Shown: positions 16,305 to 25,174 of the stretch, piece by piece
Layout: every line of letters starts with the position of its first letter
Numbering within the stretch: the first letter of the stretch is position 1
Assembly: GCA_026396875.1 (NCBI GenBank)
Contig: JAPLVY010000010.1
Coordinates: 1-53,559 of the forward strand
Source of the DNA: Candidatus Falkowiibacteriota bacterium
GTDB lineage: Bacteria; Patescibacteriota; Patescibacteriia; Patescibacteriales; UBA12465
Reading direction: 5' to 3'
Length of the DNA: 53,559 nt
The notes under the pieces: generated by a model
What the model saw: the letters and a program-made list of their open reading frames with translations, nothing else
Told to the model about the DNA's origin: nothing
Database searches by the model: none
Position numbers and translations under genes: made by a program

Positions 16305-17570
16305 TTAAAGCTCAAAGTCTTTCTGCCTAATGCCAATCCTGATATGTCTGGCGGTTAAAACGAGAAATAATGTCATCAAAATCAATCCTAACACACCAAG
16401 AAAACCAAAGGCTGAACTAATTCCGCTCAAGTCTGCCAATATACCCGCGCTAATTGGACCAAGAATAAAACCCAAATTGGTAAAGAAATCCTGAATAGAT
16501 TGGATCTCCGGTTGCGCCAAAGAGTTTTCATAAATATAATCTTCATAGGCTGCGGCAATCGAGGGGAAAGAAACCGCAAAAAAGCAGGAGGCTGCGAAAA
16601 CGATCAAGACACCGGGCCAACCATGACTGAAATCAAAAAATAAAAGCAGAAGTAAAGCGGAGCCAAAAAGTGTTGCCCAGAAAGCGGTCAGCTTCTTGCC
16701 GATGACTCGATTGAGTGGTGCGACAAACCAGCCTAATAGCAGTGACGGTACAACAAATGCTAGCAGAAAAGCTCCATTGAAATTGCCGAAGTTACTAACC
16801 TCAGAGTAGAGTGGACCAAGGGTCCAGAAAAAAGACAAAATCATATTCAAAAATGTGGTCATTAGCAAAACTGACCAAATTTTTAGACCAATCTTCTTCC
16901 ATAAATGTCTTTCTACTAAAAAATTTCTTGCCGGACTGACTTTCTCCACAAAACCACTTTTGTGTTCAATTTCCTTTTTCTTATTGAACCTGAGTAAGGC
17001 CAAAAATACCAAGAACCCGACCACCAAGAAAACATAAATGGCGCTAAACATTTTGGTGGTTAAAACATCAAAAACCAAAAAACCAGCAATCAATGGTGCA
17101 ATAATATTACTAAAACCCTTAAATACTTCGATCAAGCCAAAACTGGAAGAATATTCATCTTTTTGCGCAGTTCTCGCCACAAAATCAAAGGTACCAAAGT
17201 TATATAGATCATAGTAAACCCCCCAAACAAACATCGCCAGAATATAAATAAGAGCACTGCCACCGACAATCAAAAGCAAGGGCACGGCAAAACAAGCAAT
17301 AAACATCCAGAACAGTAAGCGACGATAGTTAGTATCCTTAACGTACAGGCTAATAAAAATATCAAAGAGTGCACCAAAGACTGAAGACAAACCGATAATA
17401 AAACCGGTGGCAGTTTTTGAAAAATGACTAGTTAAAGCAATTGGTACAACGTAAGTAACTAGAGAATCAAAGATTGTCCAAAACAAAATCATGATCCCAA
17501 AAACATAGAGTTTTTTCCCTCTAAAGTTTTTTACTAGCGGCAAGAGACGCTGAAAATTTGCTTTTTTCAT
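16305..17570 (-). CDS. major facilitator superfamily transporter
   Basis: 421 residues with twelve predicted membrane helices and a central basic loop (near 195-220). The N-terminal half has 'GLSSVFGALFDIFISLYVKDTNYRRLLF', an MFS motif A-like loop between helices 2 and 3. It should be a secondary transporter in the cytoplasmic membrane. The substrate cannot be told from sequence; drug-efflux-type and sugar-type members are both possible. Confidence 0.85.
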   Translation of the reverse strand: MKKANFQRLLPLVKNFRGKKLYVFGIMILFWTIFDSLVTYVVPIALTSHFSKTATGFIIGLSSVFGALFDIFISLYVKDTNYRRLLFWMFIACFAVPLLLIVGGSALIYILAMFVWGVYYDLYNFGTFDFVARTAQKDEYSSSFGLIEVFKGFSNIIAPLIAGFLVFDVLTTKMFSAIYVFLVVGFLVFLALLRFNKKKEIEHKSGFVEKVSPARNFLVERHLWKKIGLKIWSVLLMTTFLNMILSFFWTLGPLYSEVSNFGNFNGAFLLAFVVPSLLLGWFVAPLNRVIGKKLTAFWATLFGSALLLLLFFDFSHGWPGVLIVFAASCFFAVSFPSIAAAYEDYIYENSLAQPEIQSIQDFFTNLGFILGPISAGILADLSGISSAFGFLGVLGLILMTLFLVLTARHIRIGIRQKDFEL

Positions 17571-17591
17571 ATTGATATCTTTATTTTAACA

Positions 17592-17628
17592 TAAAAAATT
17601 AAAAAGAAGCTAATTTGTTTAGCTTCTT
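17592..17628 (-). terminator. intrinsic terminator after the 17645 gene
   Basis: AAGAAGCTAA/TTAGCTTCTT hairpin (17604-17628), followed on the minus strand by a T-rich run. It lies between the 17645 stop and the MFS gene. Confidence 0.75.
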
Positions 17629-17644
17629 AATTGGTGTTTTCTTG

Positions 17645-18166
17645 TTAGGACGAAATAGCGGCGGGGCGCTTGGCGTCAAATTTACTGAACATTGAGATAC
17701 AATTTGATCGCCAACCATGGACTGCGTCTAAATACAAGGATCTAACAAATTGATTCTTATTGCCATCTTCATAGATGGTTCCCCAGAAAATCACTTCTAA
17801 TGAACGCCAACTTTCTGGAATTAAATTTTGATGCGTTAGAAGATAATCTAACACGCAAGCATTCAAAAGCCAGGTATCTAAAAGCGGCTGATTCGTTAAA
17901 TCTTCGAGGAGATCAACTCCTTCGAGAGAAAATTCTTTTTGGTCTTTGGTTACCAGGAGGAAGGTCCGAGGATTCCATCGCCAGTCACCAGATTCCTGAT
18001 GACTTTTGATTGATAAGCCCGTCGGAACAAGGGGTGGCACAGTGCAATTGATGATTACCGGTCTTATATTGTATAAGTTTTCCGGTCTAATTAACTCATC
18101 CATATCGGCGGCTGAAAAGCCGACTGTCTGGAAAGCTTGTGTCCATTTAATAAGTGTTTCTAGCAT
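17645..18166 (-). CDS. cytoplasmic protein, function unknown
   Basis: 173 residues, soluble, with aromatic-rich motifs 'ESGDWRWNPRTFLLVTKDQKEFSLEG' and 'ESWRSLEVIFWGTIYEDGNKNQFVRSLYLD'. It has no signal or membrane segment. A near-consensus promoter and a terminator make it monocistronic. No family is recognised. Confidence 0.65.
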   Translation of the reverse strand: MLETLIKWTQAFQTVGFSAADMDELIRPENLYNIRPVIINCTVPPLVPTGLSIKSHQESGDWRWNPRTFLLVTKDQKEFSLEGVDLLEDLTNQPLLDTWLLNACVLDYLLTHQNLIPESWRSLEVIFWGTIYEDGNKNQFVRSLYLDAVHGWRSNCISMFSKFDAKRPAAISS

Positions 18167-18211
18167 TTCGGTGTAATTTTATTTTTAAAGGTCTTTTATT
18201 TGGGTAACAGA

Positions 18212-18240
18212 AATATATAATACAATACGTAATATGTCAA
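18212..18240 (-). promoter_or_regulatory. predicted promoter of the 17645 gene
   Basis: On the minus strand TTGACA (18240-18235), 17 bp, TATATT (18217-18212). Confidence 0.7.
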
Positions 18241-18269
18241 TAATAAGAACTAGAAGGCCTCAAAAAAGA

Positions 18270-18860
18270 CTATAAAACATTGACTCCCAGTTTTTTGAGC
18301 TCTTTGGCCAAGGCAAATAGTGGCAGACCCATCGCTCCCATGAAATCCCCTTCAATTCTGCGAATGATTACCGCCCCCAGACCTTGGATAGCAAAAGCTC
18401 CCGCCTTCCCCATCGCTTCGCCTGAAGCAATGTAATTATCAATTTCTGAATTACTTAATTTTTTGATAAAAACTTTGGTGACATCGGTAGTACTAACTTT
18501 TTTTCCAGAAGCAACATCGATAATAGTTAGGCCGGTCAGAATATCCACTCTTTTGCCGCTTAATTTGTTGAGCATTTTTTTGGCCTCACTCTTGCTCTTT
18601 GGTTTGCCAAGAAGATGATTATTAAAAGCCACAAAAGTATCGGCACCAACAACAATTCCCTCGTGATGTTTTCCGGCAACAGCCATCGCCTTACCGCAAG
18701 ACAAAAGTTTCGCCAATTTGAGCGGTGGAATTTTTAAAGTCATATCCTCTTCATATTCTGGCGCTTCAATGGTAAATGGTAATCGCAATTTGCTAAATAG
18801 CTCTTCTCTTCGAACCGAGGTAGAGGCCAGAATTATCGGCTTGATTTTTGCCTTTTTCAT
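18270..18860 (-). CDS. maf: Maf-family nucleoside triphosphate pyrophosphatase
   Basis: 196 residues, the usual Maf length. Typical motifs are N-terminal 'IILASTSVRREELFSKLRLPF' (S-x-x-R-x-x-L), 'GIVVGADTFVAF' with the catalytic Asp, 'LGKPKSKSEAKKMLNKLSGK' and 'GKAGAFAIQGLGA'. The family hydrolyses non-canonical or modified nucleoside triphosphates to the monophosphate and pyrophosphate, keeping them out of nucleic acids. It is followed by little spacing and may share a transcript with the small membrane protein gene upstream. Confidence 0.93.
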   Translation of the reverse strand: MKKAKIKPIILASTSVRREELFSKLRLPFTIEAPEYEEDMTLKIPPLKLAKLLSCGKAMAVAGKHHEGIVVGADTFVAFNNHLLGKPKSKSEAKKMLNKLSGKRVDILTGLTIIDVASGKKVSTTDVTKVFIKKLSNSEIDNYIASGEAMGKAGAFAIQGLGAVIIRRIEGDFMGAMGLPLFALAKELKKLGVNVL

Positions 18861-18893
18861 AATAGTAAAAAATAATTAATTCAACTTCCAAAA

Positions 18894-19250
18894 TTACTTA
18901 AAATATTCCGTGGGGAATCTCAACCAACCCATTTTGAGAAGAAAGACGATCAAAACAGTATAAAGGAGAGAGAAAATCAGATCTTTTTTTAATTCTCTTC
19001 TAGTATATTTGTCCGATTTAGACAGAAAGAACCCCTTTGCTCCGTGGTGCATTAACATAAAACCTAGAACATTGGTCAGCAAATAACCAAAAACCATCAT
19101 TGGGAAAAATAGCTTTTGGGAAATCAGGCCGAACAAAAAAGCAAAGCCATAAGCCAGGGGGATATTAAAAAACAGGTCGTTCCACCAAGATAATGGCGAC
19201 AAGAGATAACCGAGGGTCATCATTGCTCCTTTGATGATTTTCTTTCGCAT
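18894..19250 (-). CDS. small membrane protein, function unknown
   Basis: 118 residues with three hydrophobic segments (about 8-22, 28-72 as two helices, 92-110) and a basic loop 'SKSDKYTRRELKKDL'. It lies 33 nt upstream of maf on the same strand. No family is recognised. Confidence 0.65.
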   Translation of the reverse strand: MRKKIIKGAMMTLGYLLSPLSWWNDLFFNIPLAYGFAFLFGLISQKLFFPMMVFGYLLTNVLGFMLMHHGAKGFFLSKSDKYTRRELKKDLIFSLLYTVLIVFLLKMGWLRFPTEYFK

Positions 19251-19305
19251 AATTCCTTTAATTTACAGGGATATTATAACATAATTAACCAAAGCGACAA
19301 GCCCA

Positions 19306-19339
19306 AAGAAAAAGCCAGACAGAAATAATCCTGACTGGC
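19306..19339 (-). terminator. intrinsic terminator after the giant propeller/esterase gene
   Basis: GCCAG-x-CAG/CTG-x-CTGGC hairpin (19314-19339), followed by T5 on the minus strand, 26 nt past the stop at 19366. Confidence 0.7.
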
Positions 19340-19365
19340 CAGAAAGTCAAAAATCACGTAAGATG

Positions 19366-22300
19366 CTAGGGATTAATTAAAGCATTCACAACTTTTCTGG
19401 TAATCGGACCAAAGTATCCAGAGGCTGGATTAATTTTTTTAGCTTTCTGAAATTTAACTAAAGCAGAATTGGTAGCGCGCCCGAATGAATTACTTTCTTT
19501 TCCCTTGGAGCCAGCGCCGGATTTAGCAACTGGATAACCATGGAGATTTAAAAACTCCTGAAGTCTTTTTACTTCTTTATCCACCGATCCTAACCCAAGA
19601 TTTTTAACAAAGAACGAAAGAGTTGAAGCAAGAGAAGTGGACGAAGAACTAACAGTTAAAGATTTCTCTTTTTTATCAGGCAATACAATCTTTATTGCCT
19701 GGATACGTCCTTGGAAGGGGATGTAACTTCCCCGCTGACCAACAAAAAAAGCATTACTTCTGGTCGGGAAGCCAAACATGTTGCCAGAAACGGCAACGGG
19801 AGTAACTTCGAAATAAATATTATGCCCCCAGTCCTCTGGTTTAGTGATGTAGGTCGACTGCGTTTCTCCGTCTATTAACAATTGATCTCTGAACCAGTGA
19901 AAACGAGAATTCCTTTCAGGGCCATTTTCATTATCAATATAAACATAGGTTCCGGCTAGCTGCTGCCCCACTTGGAAATTTCCGGAAATGCTTACTGAAG
20001 AAGCTGCCGGAACGTGATTAGGAGCAAATAGCCCCTGGTTAATAAAGATCTCTGCTGGCAAGTGATACGGACCGCTGTCGATTGGCACTAATAAACCGTT
20101 AGCCGAGTCACCATTCCCCAGAGAAACAGTTGCTAACCCGTGCAAGGCATTCTGCAAAGTGATAATAATTGTATTGTCTGAGCCTCGAGCCACAGAAGAT
20201 ATATTAGCCAATGATCCATCGTCCCTCACCTCAAACCCCTGAATGCCGGTAACTGGCAGGATTGGTAAAATACTAGCTGACATCGTGAGGATGAGTACTG
20301 TTCTAGACGAATCCTCTTCTAACCCAACCAATCTTGGTCCGCGACCATTAATTCCACCATAAAAATCCTGCTCTAACGCTGCCCACCAACGATTAGCGGC
20401 AGTCCTGACTTCGGAATCAGAATAAACATGCACTCCATCCCAAGATAAATTAATATCATAAAGTGATGGTCCGGCTAAAATATTCTGATTCTCATCCCAA
20501 GCTTCTTCTTGTGCTAATCGAATATTGTTTAAATTTGAACCCAGCTGACCATAATATTCACCTATTTGGGCCACAACCGTTTTGGCGTCAAAATCATTAT
20601 TGATATCGTTAGCGAAAGTATTCAATAAATTTTTATAAGTATTCTTATCTGATCCATTACGTGCATCATATTCTCCTTGCCAAAAAAGTACCGCTTTAAC
20701 TTTACCAACAGCATTGATTCTTCTATACATTGAACCGTAAAGAGTGCTGGTGTCGCCCGGATTATTATTATTCCTTTGCCAATCTATTATAGATGTCCCG
20801 CCCATTGAGCATGGCACGAAAGCGACTGGAATATTAGTATTATCCAATATCTTCGTGGCCAAAAGCGGCCAAATTGAACCAAGCATTCCTCGATCTACCG
20901 CGCTAACATTGTCCACCTGGTTAACCGCGCTATCTACGGGATCAATTAGATTCTTCCACTTATCATCATTGCCAAACTCTCCCGCTCTCAAAATAGGATG
21001 AGAGTAGCTCTGGATGTTCTGCCCTAGACCGTCAGCATTACTTTGACCAGCGATAACATAAATATCACCGATTCCGACATAGGGACTAGCCGCATTAATT
21101 AAATGATTATCAGAGAAACGAACAATCAAGCTGCCCTGCCCGATTACCTGGTCAGTTAATACGCCACCAAAAGTATGGTGAGAAACATTGTGGCTAATCA
21201 CAATATAGGGGCCACCATTCCAAGACGCCTCGATAGCGGTTGGGCTTCCTGTATAAGTACCGGATATCAAAATATCCGCCTTATTATTAGCTCTTCTTTG
21301 AAAAATCTGGTAAGGCGCCGGGCCATCCAAATAAATTCCGCAACTGCCAGTCGTAAAAGTTTTATCTGGTCCATAACCGGTACCATAGCCATTAGTGGCG
21401 TAGCTTCGGTAATGATAAGTGGTTTCACAATCCAACGAAGATAGGGCATTGGTGTACGTACTAGTTCCGAAATTACCATGTTCAACTACACTATTACCAT
21501 AGCTATTAGTTGGACCGTATTCAAACCCTCTAACCTGATCGTTCCCTGCTCCAGTGGACGTAATGCTGCCTTTCACCATAGCAGAATTAGAATAAATTTC
21601 TGTACTAGATTCGGTACTTAATATTGGCACCACCGAATAGGTGTAGACATAACCATTCAATACGCCAGCTGCGAATTTATTGCCATCAGCTGAAGATGAA
21701 ACTGAATACCAGTCACGTGATCCGGCGCCAGAATGGACGAGCCAATTTTCTCCTCCGTCACGAGAAGAATAGATATAATCAGAATTATTTGCGGCCGCAA
21801 CTAAATTATTGCCATCAGCTGAAGAAGCAACCGAAACCCAATAGTGCGCACCTAAATCGGTTCTTATTGTCCAGTGCAGGCCGCCGTCGGTCGAGGTATA
21901 AATACACCCCTGGTCATAATTAGCGGTGATTAATTTATTGCCATCAGCCGAAGAAGCAATGCTCCACCACTTATACTGACCGATGCTAGATCTCTCGACC
22001 CAACTGACTCCGCCATCGATTGAAGTATAGACCGAGCCTCGATAAACAACAGCGGCCAATTTAGAACCATCAGCGGAGGAAGTAATAGAAACCCAATTGA
22101 GCGAACCTGATTCGGTTTGTTCGGTCCAATGAACTCCGCCATCGATTGAAGTATAAATATAACCCTGGCTAACTACAGCTGCCAATTTAGAACCATCCGC
22201 GGAGGAGGTAATGGAGTACCAATTAAGCGAACCCGATTCAGTTTGCTCGGTCCAAGAATCGCCACCATCAATTGAAGTATAAATATAACCACCATACACA

Positions 22301-23817
22301 ACAGCAGCTAACTTCTTGCCATCAGCTGAGGAAGAAATATTGCGCCAATGGCGTAATCCCGCGCTAACCCTTGTTGTCCAATTTAGTCCTCCGTCATTAG
22401 AAGTATAAATATAACCGTCATTGGCTGGCCCACCGGTAATAACTGCTAATTTGGAACCATCGGCCGAAGAAGTGATAGAATACCAGTCGTGAACACCGGA
22501 ATTAGTTTGAGTGATCCATTCCCCATAAATCAATGAACAAGACCCAGTGGTAAATGTTCGGTCTTCGCCGTAGCCAGTACCCGAACTATTAGCTGCATAA
22601 GCCCGATAATGATAAGTTGTTTCGCAGGCCAAGGAAAATGCTTTGATGGTATAAGAACCAATACTAAAAGAGCCGCTATTTTCCACTTGGTCACCATATT
22701 CGGTTGTCAGTCCATAGTCAAATCCTTGAGTGGTTTCATGCTCTCCTCCGCTAGCGGCAATATCGCCATTTAGAATCACCGAATCAACTGATAACAATGT
22801 CGCCACTCCCGTAGTCACTGTTGGTGGAATTGGCGGGGAATAAGTAAAAACGGAGAGATACCCCACTGAGATAACACCAGCAATTTTGGCACCATCAGCC
22901 GAAGAAGTAACCGACAACCAAGAACCAAATCCCGACTCTGTTTGTTCCGACCAGGTAATACCACCATCATTAGAAGTAAAAACATAATTACTGTCGGACA
23001 CGATCACTAACTTATCTCCATTAGCCGAAGAGGCAACGCTTTTCCAAATGTTATAACCTTCATTCTGTCTAACCCAACTGTAACCACTGTCAGCGGAGGT
23101 GTAAATATAATTACTAACTGCAGTAATTTTTGTACCGTCAGCCGAAGATGCAATCGAAACCCAATGGTTCCAGCCAGAATCGGTCTGCTCCGTCCAAGTC
23201 GCACCTCCATTAACAGACGTATAAACAAATCCCAAAGAAAGTACTGCCGCCAACTTCATTCCATCTGCCGACGAAGTTATTGAGACCCAATTATCTGAGA
23301 CGGAATCAAGCTGTTCGGTCCAGATTGTACCACTATCAATTGAGGTATAAATATGACCGCCATAAGTCGTTGCTGCCAACTTGACACCATTAGCAGAAGA
23401 AGTGATTGCGGTCCAAGACTGATTCCCAGGAGCAGCATGTTCCACCCACGTATCACCATCATCTTCGGAAGTATAGATGTAGCCGCCAGAAACTACCGCC
23501 ACCAAATTACTACCATCAGCTGAATACGTGATTGCCGACCAATCGCGCAGGCCAGAATTTGGACGTTCTACCCAAGTATTACCACCGTCAACCGAAGTAT
23601 AAACATGGCCGCCAGAAACACTAGCCGCCATCTTCATACCATCAGCCGAAGAAGTGATTGAGCTCCAATTTTGAGCGCCAAGTTCAGTGTGAGAAGTCCA
23701 GCCAGCTAAGGCTGGACGGGGCAATAAAAACAAAATTAGAGCCAAGAAAAAATAAAGCCCAAAATTTCTGAAAAATTTTCCGCCCCTATTAAAAAATGAG
23801 AAAAGATTAACGGTCAT
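19366..23817 (-). CDS. giant exported protein: two Asp-box propellers, Fn3-like, SGNH esterase, peptidoglycan-binding domain
   Basis: 1483 residues. A signal peptide ends at ALA-38. Seven blades of about 42 residues (39-335) each carry 'SSADG' and an Asp-box S/T-x-D-x-G-x-x-W as in sialidases. An Fn3-like domain follows (about 335-430, 'TYHYRAYAANSSGTGYG'), then seven more blades (430-735) and a second Fn3-like domain (735-835). An SGNH/sialate O-acetylesterase-type domain (about 880-1150) has 'AGQSNADG' near 924, 'FWQGEYDA' near 1044 and 'DGVHVYS' near 1125. An Ig-like region (1160-1380) and a PG_binding_1 domain (1410-1483) finish the protein. It is probably a wall-bound surface protein that removes acetyl groups from glycans, with propellers for binding. 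It has its own promoter. Confidence 0.88.
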   Translation of the reverse strand: MTVNLFSFFNRGGKFFRNFGLYFFLALILFLLPRPALAGWTSHTELGAQNWSSITSSADGMKMAASVSGGHVYTSVDGGNTWVERPNSGLRDWSAITYSADGSNLVAVVSGGYIYTSEDDGDTWVEHAAPGNQSWTAITSSANGVKLAATTYGGHIYTSIDSGTIWTEQLDSVSDNWVSITSSADGMKLAAVLSLGFVYTSVNGGATWTEQTDSGWNHWVSIASSADGTKITAVSNYIYTSADSGYSWVRQNEGYNIWKSVASSANGDKLVIVSDSNYVFTSNDGGITWSEQTESGFGSWLSVTSSADGAKIAGVISVGYLSVFTYSPPIPPTVTTGVATLLSVDSVILNGDIAASGGEHETTQGFDYGLTTEYGDQVENSGSFSIGSYTIKAFSLACETTYHYRAYAANSSGTGYGEDRTFTTGSCSLIYGEWITQTNSGVHDWYSITSSADGSKLAVITGGPANDGYIYTSNDGGLNWTTRVSAGLRHWRNISSSADGKKLAAVVYGGYIYTSIDGGDSWTEQTESGSLNWYSITSSADGSKLAAVVSQGYIYTSIDGGVHWTEQTESGSLNWVSITSSADGSKLAAVVYRGSVYTSIDGGVSWVERSSIGQYKWWSIASSADGNKLITANYDQGCIYTSTDGGLHWTIRTDLGAHYWVSVASSADGNNLVAAANNSDYIYSSRDGGENWLVHSGAGSRDWYSVSSSADGNKFAAGVLNGYVYTYSVVPILSTESSTEIYSNSAMVKGSITSTGAGNDQVRGFEYGPTNSYGNSVVEHGNFGTSTYTNALSSLDCETTYHYRSYATNGYGTGYGPDKTFTTGSCGIYLDGPAPYQIFQRRANNKADILISGTYTGSPTAIEASWNGGPYIVISHNVSHHTFGGVLTDQVIGQGSLIVRFSDNHLINAASPYVGIGDIYVIAGQSNADGLGQNIQSYSHPILRAGEFGNDDKWKNLIDPVDSAVNQVDNVSAVDRGMLGSIWPLLATKILDNTNIPVAFVPCSMGGTSIIDWQRNNNNPGDTSTLYGSMYRRINAVGKVKAVLFWQGEYDARNGSDKNTYKNLLNTFANDINNDFDAKTVVAQIGEYYGQLGSNLNNIRLAQEEAWDENQNILAGPSLYDINLSWDGVHVYSDSEVRTAANRWWAALEQDFYGGINGRGPRLVGLEEDSSRTVLILTMSASILPILPVTGIQGFEVRDDGSLANISSVARGSDNTIIITLQNALHGLATVSLGNGDSANGLLVPIDSGPYHLPAEIFINQGLFAPNHVPAASSVSISGNFQVGQQLAGTYVYIDNENGPERNSRFHWFRDQLLIDGETQSTYITKPEDWGHNIYFEVTPVAVSGNMFGFPTRSNAFFVGQRGSYIPFQGRIQAIKIVLPDKKEKSLTVSSSSTSLASTLSFFVKNLGLGSVDKEVKRLQEFLNLHGYPVAKSGAGSKGKESNSFGRATNSALVKFQKAKKINPASGYFGPITRKVVNALINP

Positions 23818-23849
23818 AATCTTAGTATTTTAGATGCCAATATTTTTTA

Positions 23850-23879
23850 ATTATACCATGGAAATTTACCATTTGTCAT
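23850..23879 (-). promoter_or_regulatory. predicted promoter of the giant surface protein gene
   Basis: On the minus strand ATGACA (23879-23874), 18 bp, TGGTATAAT (extended -10; TATAAT at 23855-23850), about 33 nt before the ATG. Confidence 0.6.
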
Positions 23880-23958
23880 ATTAATAAAAAACCATTGTTA
23901 TACCGTTTATCCGACAATAGCAATAATTTAACATAATGGATTTGAAAAAATATTAATC

Positions 23959-23987
23959 TTGACATTTTTTCATATTTATATTAATGT
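23959..23987 (+). promoter_or_regulatory. possible promoter of the asparaginase gene
   Basis: TTGACA (23959-23964) is clear. The -10 is weak: TAATGT at 17 bp, or TATTAA at 14 bp. Confidence 0.4.
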
Positions 23988-24046
23988 AAGTTAAAAGAAA
24001 AAACACAGGAAAAAGTATTAAAATGAACATTAATAATTTAGATTAG

Positions 24047-25078
24047 ATGAAGAAAAAAGTTGTAATTTTGGGCTTCGGCGGCACTATCGCTATGGTCCCG
24101 AATCAAGAGGGTGTTCTCGAGCCCGCCAAAAGCGTCGAGGAAATAATACAGTTAGTTCCCTACTTAGGAGAAATGGCGGATGTTGAATTCTACGAAATGG
24201 AGCGGAGAGATAGTACTAATATCAACCCAACTCATTGGCAGAAGCTGGTTTACAAAATAATGAGTCTGCATGAAGGAAAGGTTGACGCCATCATGGTTAC
24301 CCATGGTACTGATACCATGGCTTATACCGCAGGAGCAATTGCTTTGGCACTTGGTCCAGGCTTAAAGATTCCTGTTGTATTTACTGGTTCCCAACTGCCA
24401 TTAATGAGCGTTGGGACAGATGCGAAATTCAATCTGGAAAATTCCATGAAGGTTATTCTCCAGGCAATCGAAGAAAAGGTGGCTGAAGTCATGATTGTTT
24501 TTTCTGATCGCGTCCTACGTGCTAGTCGGGCAATGAAAAACAGCGAAGCAAAGTTTCGCGCCTTTGACTCACCAGCCTTCCCTGACCTGGGACTGATAGA
24601 TGCCGTAGGTGTCCACTTTATCCCTAGTATTCGCAAAGCAGATGAATCTATTCCTCTAGATATCAAGCCTCATTTCCAGCGCGGTATTATGGCGATAGAT
24701 CTTGTTCCCGGTCTCGAACCAGGACACATTATGAAATTTTTGGAAGCCGGTGGTTGCCAGGGATTATTATTCAAATCTTTAGGAGCAGGAAATGTTCCGG
24801 ACGAAGACGAATATTCTTTAATCCCAGTTATCAAAGCAGCCGTCGAAAAATTCAAAATTCCCGTCCTCGTTTCGACTAAATTTGTCGGTGGTAACACGCA
24901 CATGGATATTTACGGTCCAGGAAAATCGGCTTTAGATGCAGGTGCTATCCCGACCAGAGACATGACCGATGTCATGGCTCAGGTAAAATTCATGTGGGCC
25001 TTGGCTCAGGGCATACGCAGCCACGATGATTTGGTAAAAATTATCAATACCAATATTATTGGCGAAATTACAGCCTGA
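24047..25078 (+). CDS. ansA: type I (cytoplasmic) L-asparaginase
   Basis: 343 residues, the usual length. The first active-site Thr is in 'GFGGTIAMV' near residue 13 and the second in 'MVTHGTDTMAYTA' near 85-91, both family signatures; 'FTGSQLPLMSVGTDAKFNLENS' is also conserved. It has no signal peptide, so it should act in the cytoplasm, hydrolysing asparagine to aspartate and ammonia. It is monocistronic with a strong terminator. In a reduced genome it may serve amino acid scavenging. Confidence 0.94.
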   Translation: MKKKVVILGFGGTIAMVPNQEGVLEPAKSVEEIIQLVPYLGEMADVEFYEMERRDSTNINPTHWQKLVYKIMSLHEGKVDAIMVTHGTDTMAYTAGAIALALGPGLKIPVVFTGSQLPLMSVGTDAKFNLENSMKVILQAIEEKVAEVMIVFSDRVLRASRAMKNSEAKFRAFDSPAFPDLGLIDAVGVHFIPSIRKADESIPLDIKPHFQRGIMAIDLVPGLEPGHIMKFLEAGGCQGLLFKSLGAGNVPDEDEYSLIPVIKAAVEKFKIPVLVSTKFVGGNTHMDIYGPGKSALDAGAIPTRDMTDVMAQVKFMWALAQGIRSHDDLVKIINTNIIGEITA

Positions 25079-25095
25079 AACTAATAGTATCAAAC

Positions 25096-25135
25096 AAAAA
25101 AGTACCGCTCCAAATGGAAAATGCGGTACTTTTTA
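25096..25135 (+). terminator. intrinsic terminator after asparaginase
   Basis: AGTACCGC/GCGGTACT hairpin (25101-25130) with a 14-nt loop, A-run before and T5 after. Confidence 0.85.
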
Positions 25136-25174
25136 ATTTTGTTTAAGCTGGGGAGTAGTCAAAAATATTTTTTT

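Noticed and set aside
21930-23817. Regular repeats considered as CRISPR or DNA satellite
   Set aside because: They are about 126-bp protein-coding repeats (propeller blades) that vary at the DNA level, without spacers.
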